Shown here: piece by piece, positions 26,918 through 38,500 of the stretch | How positions within the stretch are numbered: the stretch's first letter is position 1 | How the letters are laid out: every line of letters starts with the position of its first letter | Origin: Paenibacillus daejeonensis DSM 15491 | GTDB lineage: Bacteria; Bacillota; Bacilli; Paenibacillales; Paenibacillaceae | DNA length: 64,000 bases | NCBI RefSeq assembly: GCF_000378385.1 | Contig: NZ_KB899665.1 | Span: forward strand, 89,521 to 153,520 | Direction of reading: 5' to 3' | Notes under the pieces: generated by a model | What the model was told of the DNA's origin: nothing | Database searches by the model: none | The model's input: the letters and a program-made list of their open reading frames with translations, nothing else | Translations under genes and position numbers: made by a program

Positions 26918-27083
26918 TTCACTCAATTATTTAGATAAGATCATTTGATACTTATACTTCCTATCAAATATATCTTAACTATTTTCGAGGTGGACGAGTA
27001 AAATCCCTTTACAATTAATTACTTTTTTCCATATGTTCTTCCGGAAGATCAACCCATATTGCTAGGAAGCGCACCCAAGGGCC

Positions 27084-27638
27084 CTACACCCAATTCACCA
27101 ACGGAACAACAATCGCACCATACGCAAACGCGCAGATGATCACAAGCGCCGGATGAATCTTGCGGATCTGCATTGCCCAGAACGCAATAGCTGCGATGAG
27201 CAGGGACTGGATGATGCCGATTGAAGCGATCGAGCTGTCGACAAACTGCCATGTCAGGAGCACCATCATGATTGCGATGACTGGCTGCACGAGCAGCGTG
27301 ATGCCTTTGACAATGGGGGATTGACGGTGCTTGCGCAGAAAACGCAACATGAGCACCAGTGCGATAGCCGATGGGGCGATAGTTGCAAACAGTGCAATGA
27401 AGATGCCGATCCAGCTACCCGCATCAAAGCCGACAAAGGCCGCGATTTTCGTAGCGATCGGTCCCGGCAAGGCATTTCCCAACGCTAGAATATTGGAGAA
27501 TTCCTCAGGCGTCGCCCAGGCGTGATTGGTCACAATCTCCCGGTACATCAGCGGGATCGACGCTGGTCCGCCGCCGTACCCCAGAACATTCGCTACAAAA
27601 AAACCAACAAATAAATTCCACCACTCAGTCCATGCCAC
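27084..27638 (-). CDS. Short chromate transporter subunit (YwrA/ChrA type)
   Basis: A 184-residue membrane protein, one half of a two-gene short-chain chromate ion transporter. It has the family repeat YGGGPASIPLMYREIV near the start, LALGNALPGPIATKIAAFVG in the middle, and about six hydrophobic spans. Its start overlaps the preceding paralogue by 14 bases. With the Lrp gene upstream the trio corresponds to B. subtilis ywrC-ywrB-ywrA. Its likely role is efflux of chromate, possibly other oxyanions. Confidence 0.9.
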   Translation of the reverse strand: MAWTEWWNLFVGFFVANVLGYGGGPASIPLMYREIVTNHAWATPEEFSNILALGNALPGPIATKIAAFVGFDAGSWIGIFIALFATIAPSAIALVLMLRFLRKHRQSPIVKGITLLVQPVIAIMMVLLTWQFVDSSIASIGIIQSLLIAAIAFWAMQIRKIHPALVIICAFAYGAIVVPLVNWV

Positions 27639-28278
27639 TGCTCATCCCGCCTCCTTTCTTATGCTGCTGGTCTCGAATCCGCTTCTCCAGCTTGCGCTCC
27701 TGCCGCAGCTTCAATTTGGCCACCGTATTCATGTGAATCGCTCCATAGGCGATGAAGATCATAATGACAACTGCAGGGTGAATCTGAACCCCTTGGAGCA
27801 TGGCAAAAGCCAGGGCAAAAAAGCCGATCCCGGCGGGGATGCCCAGTCCTTTGACCGCCTTTTCGCCAAATTCGTACGCCATCACACCCAGCATGACGGC
27901 CACCACTGGGATAACTGCCCCGATCATGCCCTGAATGATTGCCGAACCGCTCAAGTACTGAACAAAACTAAGCAGAGCAATCATGGCGATGCTGGAAGGC
28001 AGGATGTGAGCCAGGACAGAGATAACAGCGCCAAGCGCGCCTTTTTGGTGATAGCCCACATAAGCCGCCATCTTGGTGGCAATCGGCCCCGGTAATGCGT
28101 TGGCCAACGCCAGAATTTCGCCGAACTCTTCGTCATCCATCCACTTATAGGCGGTCACGGCTTCATAGCGGATGAGGGGGATAACGGACGGACCGCCGCC
28201 ATAGCCCAAGATACCGGTCTTGATCATGGCCCAGGACAGCTGCCCGTATTTGTTGCCTGCGGCTGCTTCGCTCATCAT
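27625..28278 (-). CDS. Short chromate transporter subunit (YwrB/ChrA type)
   Basis: A 217-residue membrane protein, the first half of the paired chromate transporter. Family repeats GYGGGPSVIPLIRYEAVTAY and ILALANALPGPIATKMAAYV are clear, followed by several hydrophobic spans and a strongly basic tail (KLKLRQERKLEKRIRDQQHK). The start at 28278 overlaps the Lrp stop as TAATG, with GAGG upstream, so translation is coupled; a second ATG follows directly. Two opposed half-size proteins probably assemble as a heterodimer. Confidence 0.9.
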   Translation of the reverse strand: MMSEAAAGNKYGQLSWAMIKTGILGYGGGPSVIPLIRYEAVTAYKWMDDEEFGEILALANALPGPIATKMAAYVGYHQKGALGAVISVLAHILPSSIAMIALLSFVQYLSGSAIIQGMIGAVIPVVAVMLGVMAYEFGEKAVKGLGIPAGIGFFALAFAMLQGVQIHPAVVIMIFIAYGAIHMNTVAKLKLRQERKLEKRIRDQQHKKGGGMSSGMD

Positions 28279-28760
28279 TACAACCTCATTCCCATCCGGC
28301 TTTTGTAGCGGTTGATCAGCAGCTGGCACTCGACACTCATGATGCCGGGCAGTGTGTACAGTTTTTCTTTCATGAATAATTCCATCTCCTCGTTGCTCTG
28401 AAACAAGCCATGCATATGAAGCTTGCTCGGTCCGGTCATGTGGTACAGGCTCGTGACGTAGGGCTCGGTGGATAGCTGATCAGCGACAGCATGCAGATGC
28501 TTGGGCTCCACCTCGACATTGAAAAAAGCCGATACCCGAATGCCGATTTTCTCCGGATTAATGACGGCAGTAAACCGTTCGATCACGCCAGCATCTGTGA
28601 GCGCGCCAACACGGGCTTGCACCGCAACGCGGGAGAGGCCGACTTCCTTAGCGAGATCCGTATAGGAAATCCGACCGTTCTCGTGCAGAAGCGCGATGAT
28701 TTTGCGGTCGGTGTCATCGATGATGACGGATAAGGGCTCAGAATTGCTTTTTGAGCTCAT
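28278..28760 (-). CDS. Lrp/AsnC-family regulator (YwrC type)
   Basis: A 160-residue regulator with an N-terminal AsnC helix-turn-helix ([40 protein letters not shown]) and a C-terminal RAM/ligand domain ([19 protein letters not shown]). AAAGGAGA sits 8-9 bases before the ATG at 28760. It leads the operon with the two chromate-transporter halves, so it probably senses the transported compound or a linked metabolite and controls them and itself. Confidence 0.9.
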   Translation of the reverse strand: MSSKSNSEPLSVIIDDTDRKIIALLHENGRISYTDLAKEVGLSRVAVQARVGALTDAGVIERFTAVINPEKIGIRVSAFFNVEVEPKHLHAVADQLSTEPYVTSLYHMTGPSKLHMHGLFQSNEEMELFMKEKLYTLPGIMSVECQLLINRYKSRMGMRL

Positions 28761-28976
28761 GGGTTACGTCTCCTTTCAAAACAATCAAATTGCAAAATGA
28801 AATCATAAATCGATCCCGACTTGCCATATGTTCAAATATATACGCGATTTCATTCGTTTTCAATACATTTTTGCGAGAGTGATGACAAAATGGTTGAATG
28901 TTCAGCGATGAGGTGTTAGATTAGAACAAGATGAAATGTTATGTTTTCTACCACGGGGAAATGGGAGGGGAATCAG

Positions 28977-30557
28977 ATGAGGCAAGCGGTGATTGGTTCG
29001 CAAGCGATGGTGGTTAGTCCGCACTACTTGGCGTCGACGGCTGGTGCCCGGATTCTGGAGCAAGGGGGCAACGCATACGATGCCGCAATTGCAGTCAGTG
29101 CAGCACTGGCTGTTGTGTATCCGCATATGACCGGACTTGGCGGTGATTCGTTCTGGCTCGGATGGCATCATCTCGAAGGCAAGGTGCGTGGCTACAATGC
29201 GAGTGGACGTGCAGGCAGCAACTGTACGATTGCAGCCTATGAGGGGATGGAGTCGATACCCAACCGGGGCATCCGCAGTGCGGTGACGGTCCCAGGCATG
29301 GTGGATGGCTGGGCAGCGGTGCATGGCGAGTATGGACGTTTGCCCTGGGCAGACGTACTGGCGCCTGCGATTGGTTATGCGGAGGACGGCTTTCCGATGT
29401 CGCCGGATCAGGCCGGGCATACGGCAGCACATCGCGACATGCTGGCAGCAACGCCGGAGACGGCTGCAATCTATCTGCCTGGCGGAGCCCCCGCTGCAGC
29501 TGGTGTGCGGTTCCGGCAGCCGGACTTGGCGAGAACGCTTCGGCGGGTAGCTGAGAACGGTAGGGATGAGTTCTATACGGGGGAAACTGCGCAAGAGATT
29601 GCTCGGTATATGGAAGCGGAAGGTGGATTGCTGACGGCGGAAGACCTGGCCGCGCATCGTGGCGATTGGGTCGCACCGGTGACTGGGACGTATCGGGGAT
29701 ATGATCTCTATCAGATGCCTCCTAACTCGCAGGGCTTTGCTGGCATTATGACGCTGCAGATGCTGGAGAAGTTTGACCTGGCTGGAGTGGAGCATGGCTC
29801 GCATGCTTATTATCAGCTGTGTGTGGAGGCGCTCAAGCGGAGCTTCCGCGACCGCAACCGGTACCTGACCGATCCGGCCTTCTCGGAGGTGCCACTGTCG
29901 CGTCTGCTCTCCAAGGAATATGCGGCTGAGCTGGCAACGACGATTGATGTGAACCAGGCCTCTGATGAGGAGGCGGTCGCGCTTGGCAGTGATACGGCCT
30001 ACGCAGCGGTTGTCGATGCAGAAGGCAATGCGGTTTCCTTCATTCAAAGCCTGTACTTCGAGTATGGCTCAGGCGTTGTGGCTGGGAATACGGGAGTGTT
30101 GATGCAGAACCGGGGGTCTTTTTTCTCGTTGGATCCGAACCATGTCAATGCACTGCAGCCGGGCAAACGATCCTTCCATACGCTCATGCCTGCGATGGCG
30201 TTTCAGGGCGGTAAGCCAGCCATCGTCTATGGCACCCAGGGCGGGGAAGGGCAGCCGCAGACGCAGACGGCGATTTTCACTCGGATGGTGGACTACGGCA
30301 TGGACCCGCAGCAAGCCATTAACGAGCCGCGCTGGGTATGGGGCCGCACGTGGGGCGAGCAGACGCGTGAGCTGAAGCTGGAAAGCCGGGTTGCGCCGGA
30401 AGTGCAGGCGTCACTGGCAGCGGCAGGTCATCAGGTGCGGACAGTGGGGGCCTTCGACGGTGTCATGGGCCACGCCCACGCCATTCGGCGCGATGAGCAT
30501 GGCTTCTTGCAGGGCGGCTCCGACCCCCGGTGTGATGGTGCGGCGATTGGGTGGTAG
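28977..30557 (+). CDS. ywrD: Gamma-glutamyltransferase homologue (YwrD type)
   Basis: An Ntn-hydrolase of the gamma-glutamyltranspeptidase family, 526 residues and without a signal peptide, so cytoplasmic like B. subtilis YwrD. The conserved LEQGGNAYDAAIAVSAAL, MTGLGGDSFWL and GYNASGRAG lie in the large-subunit region. The autocleavage/nucleophile Thr is probably in GSDTAYAAVVDAEGN (about residue 342), and FHTLMPAMAF lies in the small subunit. ATG 28977 follows GGGAGGGG. Divergent from the Lrp/chromate-transporter operon; the same gene set is neighbouring in B. subtilis, supporting the name. Substrate untested. Confidence 0.88.
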   Translation: MRQAVIGSQAMVVSPHYLASTAGARILEQGGNAYDAAIAVSAALAVVYPHMTGLGGDSFWLGWHHLEGKVRGYNASGRAGSNCTIAAYEGMESIPNRGIRSAVTVPGMVDGWAAVHGEYGRLPWADVLAPAIGYAEDGFPMSPDQAGHTAAHRDMLAATPETAAIYLPGGAPAAAGVRFRQPDLARTLRRVAENGRDEFYTGETAQEIARYMEAEGGLLTAEDLAAHRGDWVAPVTGTYRGYDLYQMPPNSQGFAGIMTLQMLEKFDLAGVEHGSHAYYQLCVEALKRSFRDRNRYLTDPAFSEVPLSRLLSKEYAAELATTIDVNQASDEEAVALGSDTAYAAVVDAEGNAVSFIQSLYFEYGSGVVAGNTGVLMQNRGSFFSLDPNHVNALQPGKRSFHTLMPAMAFQGGKPAIVYGTQGGEGQPQTQTAIFTRMVDYGMDPQQAINEPRWVWGRTWGEQTRELKLESRVAPEVQASLAAAGHQVRTVGAFDGVMGHAHAIRRDEHGFLQGGSDPRCDGAAIGW

Positions 30558-30606
30558 AGCTCTAAACCAGATGTGAATGCAGGCTATTAAAGGTAGGAAC
30601 CTACGG

Positions 30607-30724
30607 TCACGGATCGATCTTCCGATCGCTGTTGTCCCCAGATTTCTTGAATTTATAACCGCTGTAGCGGTTGAAATCCGGGGACAAAGGCGAGCGCTAC
30701 GCTTCTCCAGATTCGATTCCGTGC
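30607..30724. repeat. Nested intergenic inverted repeat
   Basis: Inner arms TTGTCCCC (30632-30639) and GGGGACAA (30680-30687) enclose GATTTC/GAAATC and a perfect AACCGCTGTAGCGGTT dyad. Outer imperfect arms CACGGATCGATCT and AGATTCGATTCCGTG pair around them. This looks like a dispersed REP/MITE-like element rather than a simple terminator, since no T-run follows. Confidence 0.6.
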
Positions 30725-30858
30725 CTCTTCGGCCATTTTAAAAAGCCTGAAACCGTGGTTAAGCGCTGAATAAGAAGCAAAATGTTACTTGAATTGGCTA
30801 GCCATGGCGGTATACCAAGAGAGAGTATGATACGGAGAGAGAGGGAGATGACGGAGAT

Positions 30859-32061
30859 ATGACGGCACAGGAGACAGGCACGACGGTACAGGGGGAAGCT
30901 TATATTGACCGCAGTTTGGAGCTTGCTCCGACGGGGAGTGGGGCACTGGATGGGCTGACGTTTGCGGTGAAGGATGTGTTTGATATTGCAGGGCATGTGT
31001 CCTCGGCGGGTAATCCGGACTGGCTGCGGACGCACGGTCCGGCAGCATCCAATGCAGCGGTGGTCGAGCAGTTGTTGGCTGCGGGTGCGTCGCTGCGGGG
31101 CATGACGATTACCGATGAGGTGATGTACAGCATCAATGGCGAAAATGCCCACTACGGCACGCCGCTCAATCCGGCGGCGCCGGGGCGCATCCCAGGCGGC
31201 TCTTCGAGCGGCTCGGCTTCGGCTGTTGCGCAAGGCTTTGCCGATCTCGGTATTGGCACTGACACCGGAGGTTCGGTGCGGGTGCCAGCGGCCTATTGCG
31301 GACTGTATGGTCTGCGTCCGACCCATGGCGCCGTTGACGCACAGGGCTTGATTCCGCTTGCGCCAAGCTTTGATACAGTCGGCTGGATGGCGCAAAGTGC
31401 GAACGTGTTGCGCCAAGCGGGAGAGGTGCTCCTGCAGGGACAAGCTGCTGCTTCGCCGGGTCAGGGATTCACACGGCTCGTAGTGGCCGAGGAGATGTGG
31501 GCACTGGCTGATGAGCCAACCCGCGAAGCGCTGTCGGCGTACCTATCCAAGCTAGAGCAACTGGTTGCTGAATCCGAGCAGGTGACTCTGGCGCCGGAGG
31601 GGCTGGGCGAGTGGATGGCCGCTTTCCGGCATATTCAGGGCATCGAGATCTGGCAGGCACATGAGGCGTGGATTACGGAGAACAAACCAAGCTTTGGGCC
31701 TGGCATTGCGGATCGCTTCGCTTGGGCAGCTACGCTGCGCCGTGAGGAGCACGAGGCATCGTACACTAAGCGCGAAGAAGTAAGGGAGCGTCTGATCAGC
31801 TTACTCGGCGAGAACACACTGATGGTGGCGCCGACTGTACCGGGTATCGCACCACTGCAAGGCCTGAGCGGCGAGGCGGTTGAGCGCAGCCGCGTGGCGA
31901 CGCTGCAACTGAGCTGTCCCGCCGGATTGGCTGGACTGCCCCAGCTGACCGTGCCGTTAACCGGCGAGGCAGGACTCCCCGTTGGCTTGTCGCTGATTGC
32001 GGGTCCGGGTCAGGATCTGCAACTGCTGGCGTTGGCTGAGCAACTGTCAGCTAACGCGTAA
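30859..32061 (+). CDS. Amidase-signature family hydrolase
   Basis: A 400-residue enzyme of the amidase-signature family (Ser-cisSer-Lys triad). The catalytic Lys is in LTFAVKDVFD. The signature loop is GGSSSGSASAVAQGFAD followed by IGTDTGGSVRVPAAYCGLYG, which holds the two serines. It is shorter than GatA and resembles stand-alone amidases that hydrolyse small amides. No GatB/GatC partner adjoins. GAGGGAG provides the ribosome site. It may act with the neighbouring glutamyltransferase homologue in nitrogen scavenging, but nothing in the sequence ties them together. Confidence 0.9.
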   Translation: MTAQETGTTVQGEAYIDRSLELAPTGSGALDGLTFAVKDVFDIAGHVSSAGNPDWLRTHGPAASNAAVVEQLLAAGASLRGMTITDEVMYSINGENAHYGTPLNPAAPGRIPGGSSSGSASAVAQGFADLGIGTDTGGSVRVPAAYCGLYGLRPTHGAVDAQGLIPLAPSFDTVGWMAQSANVLRQAGEVLLQGQAAASPGQGFTRLVVAEEMWALADEPTREALSAYLSKLEQLVAESEQVTLAPEGLGEWMAAFRHIQGIEIWQAHEAWITENKPSFGPGIADRFAWAATLRREEHEASYTKREEVRERLISLLGENTLMVAPTVPGIAPLQGLSGEAVERSRVATLQLSCPAGLAGLPQLTVPLTGEAGLPVGLSLIAGPGQDLQLLALAEQLSANA

Positions 32062-32094
32062 TTCATCATCAATCCCACACGGTCTACAACTATA

Positions 32095-32124
32095 AGAGCC
32101 CGGCCTACCTATAGGCCGGGCTCT
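32095..32124. terminator. Bidirectional terminator
   Basis: Perfect 12-bp stem AGAGCCCGGCCT / AGGCCGGGCTCT with loop ACCTAT, lying between convergent genes. Confidence 0.8.
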
Positions 32125-32131
32125 CGCCGTG

Positions 32132-32830
32132 TTATTCAATCAACATTTTCGCTCTAACCATCGCATTGATAAACATCCGATCATAGGCCCATTTCAAATC
32201 CTTCAGCTTTTCATTCCCCAACTGATGCTGATCCCAGAACGAATCTAGCGCATTCATTTGATTCGTAACGAGATAAATTTGAAGACTATCTAATGCTTGA
32301 ATCCAGTCCTCGCAAATGTCGCGTGTATTATAAATATCTTGCGGGAGGTCCATCATCCCTGTCCTCGCGGAGGTGAAATCTCCATTTGCGTAGGCCTGTT
32401 CTTTTATATCAAGCAATTTATTTTGCAGATCTTCGATGGCGGCGGGCACTTGATCATCCTTGGCAAGCATGCGTTTCAACAGGTCCACCATCTCACCTTG
32501 AATAGCGTCTATTTCCTCAACGGTGCTAAAATTGAATTTTTGCAATTTGTCGATTGTCTCCAAGTAAGGTGTGCGCTTGTCCACAATGACCACGGAGTCT
32601 CCCTTTTTGTCCACATGGAACCCCGCTTGTCGAAACAAATAAACCGGCAGCATCGTGCGATTTTCCATTATAATAGCAGGAACATCCGTTTTTGGCTCAA
32701 GTGTCTTTCCTCCCCAGACCACTTGCACAACCGGAAAGCCCTTGAACAGCTTGCCTTGGGCTGCGGCAACGGCGACGGACGAACCAATCACGACTAATAG
32801 TACGATGGAGCAAACCAACCATTTTTTCAT
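32132..32830 (-). CDS. Exported protein with copper-amine-oxidase N-like domain
   Basis: A 232-residue exported protein. The signal peptide (KKWLVCSIVLLVVIGSSVAV) probably ends after AVAAAQG. A single copper-amine-oxidase-N-like domain follows (residues about 30-80: FPVVQVVWGGKTLEPKTDV, then ENRTMLPVYLFRQAGF), a common non-enzymatic cell-wall module in Paenibacillaceae. The rest is helical and charged. ATG 32830 is preferred since AAGGAG lies 8 bases upstream; a GTG at 32839 is possible. Function unknown. Confidence 0.8.
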   Translation of the reverse strand: MKKWLVCSIVLLVVIGSSVAVAAAQGKLFKGFPVVQVVWGGKTLEPKTDVPAIIMENRTMLPVYLFRQAGFHVDKKGDSVVIVDKRTPYLETIDKLQKFNFSTVEEIDAIQGEMVDLLKRMLAKDDQVPAAIEDLQNKLLDIKEQAYANGDFTSARTGMMDLPQDIYNTRDICEDWIQALDSLQIYLVTNQMNALDSFWDQHQLGNEKLKDLKWAYDRMFINAMVRAKMLIE

Positions 32831-32850
32831 TCCGAGCACTCCTTCTAAGA

Positions 32851-32878
32851 TTGATAGTCTTATTCTACCATGTATGAT
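32851..32878 (+). promoter_or_regulatory. Promoter of GNAT gene
   Basis: TTGATA (32851-32856) and TATGAT (32873-32878) are 16 bases apart, 20 bases before the start codon. Confidence 0.55.
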
Positions 32879-32898
32879 AGAAAAAAGGAGAGATGAAC

Positions 32899-33324
32899 AT
32901 GTTCATCCGTCTTGCAATTAGCGATGAGGAAATTCTGGCTACCTACCCGGTGATGCACCAACTGCGCCCCCACCTGGAGGAGGGGTCGTATGTCCAGCGT
33001 ATTCGCAAACTGCAGCAATCTGGTGGCTACCGCCTGCTGACGCTGCAGGAGAATGGTCAGCCCCGAGCCTGCGCGGGCTATCGTGTCTGTGATTCATTGG
33101 CTTGGGGCACGTTTATCTATGTCGATGATCTAATTACGGATCAGGACAGTCGGGGGAAGTGCCACGCCCAGCAGCTATTCGACTGGCTGGAGCGGGAGGC
33201 GGCGAGATTGGGCTGCGACGCGTTGCACCTGGATTCCGGCGTACAGCGTTTTGATGCGCACCGCTTCTATTTGAACCAGCGGATGAACATCACTTGCCAT
33301 CATTTTGAGAAACGATATGAATAG
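32899..33324 (+). CDS. GNAT-family N-acetyltransferase
   Basis: Small cytoplasmic acetyl-CoA-dependent acetyltransferase of 141 residues. Motif A, which binds the CoA pyrophosphate, is visible as DDLITDQDSRGKCHAQQLFD. The later LHLDSGVQRFDAHRFYLNQ is the usual C-terminal GNAT strand and helix. ATG 32899 has AAGGAG 8 bases upstream; the ATG at 32893 is too close to it. Acceptor unknown. Confidence 0.85.
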   Translation: MFIRLAISDEEILATYPVMHQLRPHLEEGSYVQRIRKLQQSGGYRLLTLQENGQPRACAGYRVCDSLAWGTFIYVDDLITDQDSRGKCHAQQLFDWLEREAARLGCDALHLDSGVQRFDAHRFYLNQRMNITCHHFEKRYE

Positions 33325-33373
33325 CAAATAAGTCGTCCTGTTCTTCATCAAGAAGGGCGGCTGGATGCCAACT

Positions 33374-33421
33374 CTCTCTATGAGTCCGGTAACGACCGGA
33401 CTCATAGAGAGAATTTTTTTT
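33374..33421 (+). terminator. Very strong terminator
   Basis: Perfect 17-bp stem CTCTCTATGAGTCCGGT / ACCGGACTCATAGAGAG with loop AACG, then eight T after GAA. Confidence 0.9.
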
Positions 33422-33484
33422 GGGGGTGGAATTTTAACAGGACAAGGTGTAAATGCACATACCAAAAGAAAAAAGGGGGAATAG

Positions 33485-35221
<1,737 letters not shown>

Positions 35222-35252
35222 TGGAGATTTGAATCCTTACTATCATAAGCTG

Positions 35253-35284
35253 CGGAGCCTCTTGTGGGGCTCCGTTATTTTTTG
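35253..35284 (+). terminator. Terminator of collagen-like gene
   Basis: CGGAGCC / GGCTCCG stem followed by TTATTTTTTG. Confidence 0.75.
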
Positions 35285-35316
35285 CCGCAACTGAGAAAAA
35301 GGAGGTTAGCCCTCCA

Positions 35317-35500
35317 TCATGTCTGCGCTTCAAGAATACGCATCAGATACGGTTCGCCTTCTGTCATCAGATCCCGCTTGCTCTGCTCCACTTGCCCATC
35401 GTTGAAGCCTTACAATACCTTAATGCCCCCTTGACATAGCACGAATACTTGCCGGTTATGGTGGAGCAAGGTCTGCCGACAGTGCTCTCAGCGCACGCAT
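35317..35500 (-). pseudogene. Possible gene remnant, unrecognised
   Basis: On minus, a coherent frame reads CRQTLLHHNRQVFVLCQGG then IKVL, one TAA (35410-35412), then GFNDGQVEQSKRDLMTEGEP and YLMRILEAQT before a TGA at 35317-35319. Sensible amino-acid composition on both sides of a single stop, and lack of a start, suggest a decayed gene tail. I do not recognise the family. Confidence 0.3.
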
Positions 35501-35564
35501 GGCAGGACAAGCTCCTGCATACCTATACCTGAGCGACAGATGATGTTAGAGGAGGTTTTTTATT

Positions 35565-38500
35565 GTGAAAAGAATGGTTCGACAGCTGCATGTCATGATG
35601 GCTTCATTACTGCTTCTATCTCTGCTCCAGCCGGTGGTGGCTCGGGCGGCTCTGCCGGAGCTGCCTGCGACCGGATACGGCAAGGTGCTCGATGCCCGCA
35701 AGGCCGAGATCGCACCGGGAGCACACTATACCTGGTACGATCTGCAGGATCACCGGGGCAATCAAAAGGTACATATGGTCGAGTTCAATCCCACTGCTTC
35801 GAATCTGGAGCTGCGCGCCGGTACGAAAGACGGCTATGTCTACGGCATGAAAGGCGTAACCGAGATGGCTCGCCATCTGGACGGCCCGGGCCAGCGGGTC
35901 ATCGCCGGCGTCAATGGAGATTTCTATGATATCTCCGGTACCGCGACGGGCGTGCCCAACGGCATGTTCATGGATGGGGGCACGATTCTAACGAGTCCGG
36001 CCTCGAGTTTTGCTTTTGGCCTGAAGGCGGACGGCTCGTCCATCTATGGAGCACCCCAGCTCACCCGTTCCATCACAATTGACGGGACAACGACGAATCT
36101 GACGCACATCAACCGCTATCGCGGTGCCAATGCGTTGGTACTGTACACCGCCGACTACTATACGTCGACCAAGTCAGGTGCGGATGGGACGGAGGTTATC
36201 CTGGATGTCGTGTCTGGTGAGGTGAAAAGTGGAGATACGCTTCAGTTGCAGGTAGCAGAGGTCCGCAGCGGGCGTGGCGATGCGCCGCTGACAGACGGAC
36301 AAGTGGTGCTATCTGCATCCGGCGCAGCGGTCTCCGCCATCTCCGGCCTGACGCCGGGTGATGAAGTGTCTGCGAGCTTCCAACTGGAAGGCGAATGGGC
36401 AGATGTGACGCTGGCGATCGGGGGTAACGGTCCGCTGGTGAAGGACGGTGTGCCGCAAAATACCGGCTTCAATGGCGGTGTTCATCCTCGTACGGCCATC
36501 GGCACCAAAGCCGACGGTTCCATCGTCCTCTTCGAGGTAGACGGGCGTCAGCCGGGAACAAGTGAGGGCGTGGAAACCTCCGAGCTGGAGCAGATGCTGC
36601 TCGATGTTGGCGTAATTGATGCGATGAACCTGGATGGTGGTGGCTCATCGACCTTTGTTGCCCGCATGCCGGGGGAGAGCGGCGTACGGATGATGAATAC
36701 CGGCTCAGACGGCGGAGAGCGCCGGACAGGCAACGGTCTGCTACTGGTTAACACAGCGCCGGAGTTGGGCGAAGCTGTTCGGTTGGCAGTGACACCAGGA
36801 GCCGAACGGGTTCTGGGAGGTTCCGACCTGACGTTCCAGGCAGTGGGTGTGGATGGCAATGGGCATCCAGCGCAGGTTCCAGCCGCTCCGGCATGGCAGG
36901 TGACGCCTGCTCTGGGAACGATTACGGAGCAAGGCGTGTATACGGCTGGGGATGACCCGGGCTTCGCAACCGTGCAAGCGACACATGAGGACATCAGCGG
37001 CTCGGCAGAGATCGAGGTTGTAACGGTGATTGACGCGCTCGCTTTTCCGGATGAGAGCCGTTCCCTTGCCCCAGGGTCCACGCTGCAGCTGCAGGTTACA
37101 GCAAGCCGTGATGGGCAGCTGATTAAGGGAAGCAACCGGAGCTTCACCTGGGAGACAACGGGTGACATCGGCTCGATTAATGAGAATGGCCAATTCACGG
37201 CCGCTGACGAGAGTGGACTGGAAGGTGAGATTATCGCCCGATATGGCGAGATTGCAGCGACCATGAAGGTGAGCATCGGTCAGCCGCCAGTTATCCTCGA
37301 GGACTTCGAGGACGGCATCGGCTCGTACCGGGCATCGGGCGCGCAGTTCCGCACCGTCGATATCTCGGAGGTGACGGATCCCGATTTTGTCCGCAGCGGT
37401 GAGAAGTCTCTGAAGATGGCCTATGACTTCACGGGCATGACTAGTGGTACCTCGGGGGTCTACCTGATCTCGACTGCGCCTGGGAATCTGCAAGTGCCGG
37501 GCTACCCGCAGAAGATCAGCATGTGGGTCTACGGCGATGGCAACAAGCATTGGCTGCGCGGACAAATGCGCGACGGCAATGGTGCGGCCTTCCCGATCAA
37601 CTTCACAGATGGAGAACTGGAGGGCGGCGTCAATTGGACGGGATGGAGGTACGTTGAGGCTGAGGTGACGCAAGGCCGTCCGCTGCCGCTGACGATGGAC
37701 CAAGTGGTCCGTTATATGGAGACCAGCAACACCAAGAAAGACGCCGGTGCCATCTACATTGACGACATCCGGGCCGTCTACGGACCTGTAGATGAAGACC
37801 ATGAGCCGCCGGTGATCCACTCCCTTAGTCCGGCTCCAGACGCGATTGTGACAGAGGCGACTCCGGAAATTACTGTCATTGCTGAAGATGAAGGTTACGA
37901 TCCGGTGCAGCACCCGGGCACCACGCTGATCGACCCGGATCACATCCGTGTCTATTTGAATGACGAGCAGGTCGAGTATGGCTTCTATCCACCACAAGGA
38001 CGTATCTCATTCCGACCAGCCACACCGCTGGCGGAGGGACGTCATAAGGTCAAAGTCGCGGTGCGCGATCTGAGTGGCAATCAGACGATCGAAGAGTGGT
38101 ATTTTACCGTTAATCTGGGATCGCCGTATTATGATTACAAGACGCCGGAGACGGTCTACGCCGGCCGGACCTACACGGTAGATGTAAAAGCGATCCAAGC
38201 AGACACGCTGGCAGGCGGTCATCTGGCGTTTTCATTTGACCCTGCGACGACTGGCGGGTTGAACGTCCTTCGCGGCGACAAGCTGACCGAGTCTCAGCTG
38301 GATTCGCAGATAGACCCAGTTACCGGACAAGTAAGGCTGGACTTCAGCCAACTGGACGGAACAGAACTGGCGGGAGAGGACGTAATTGCTCAAATTCAAT
38401 ATACGGTGCAATCGGATATCCTTGGGCCGTATGTGATAGAGCAGGTGGAAGGTGGCGTGTCGGGTACGCATCACATCTCGTTTGTCTCAGGTGAGATGGT

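Noticed and set aside
28902-30047. Long frame antisense to ywrD
   Set aside because: Shadow of a high-GC coding strand; no ribosome site and no recognisable domain.
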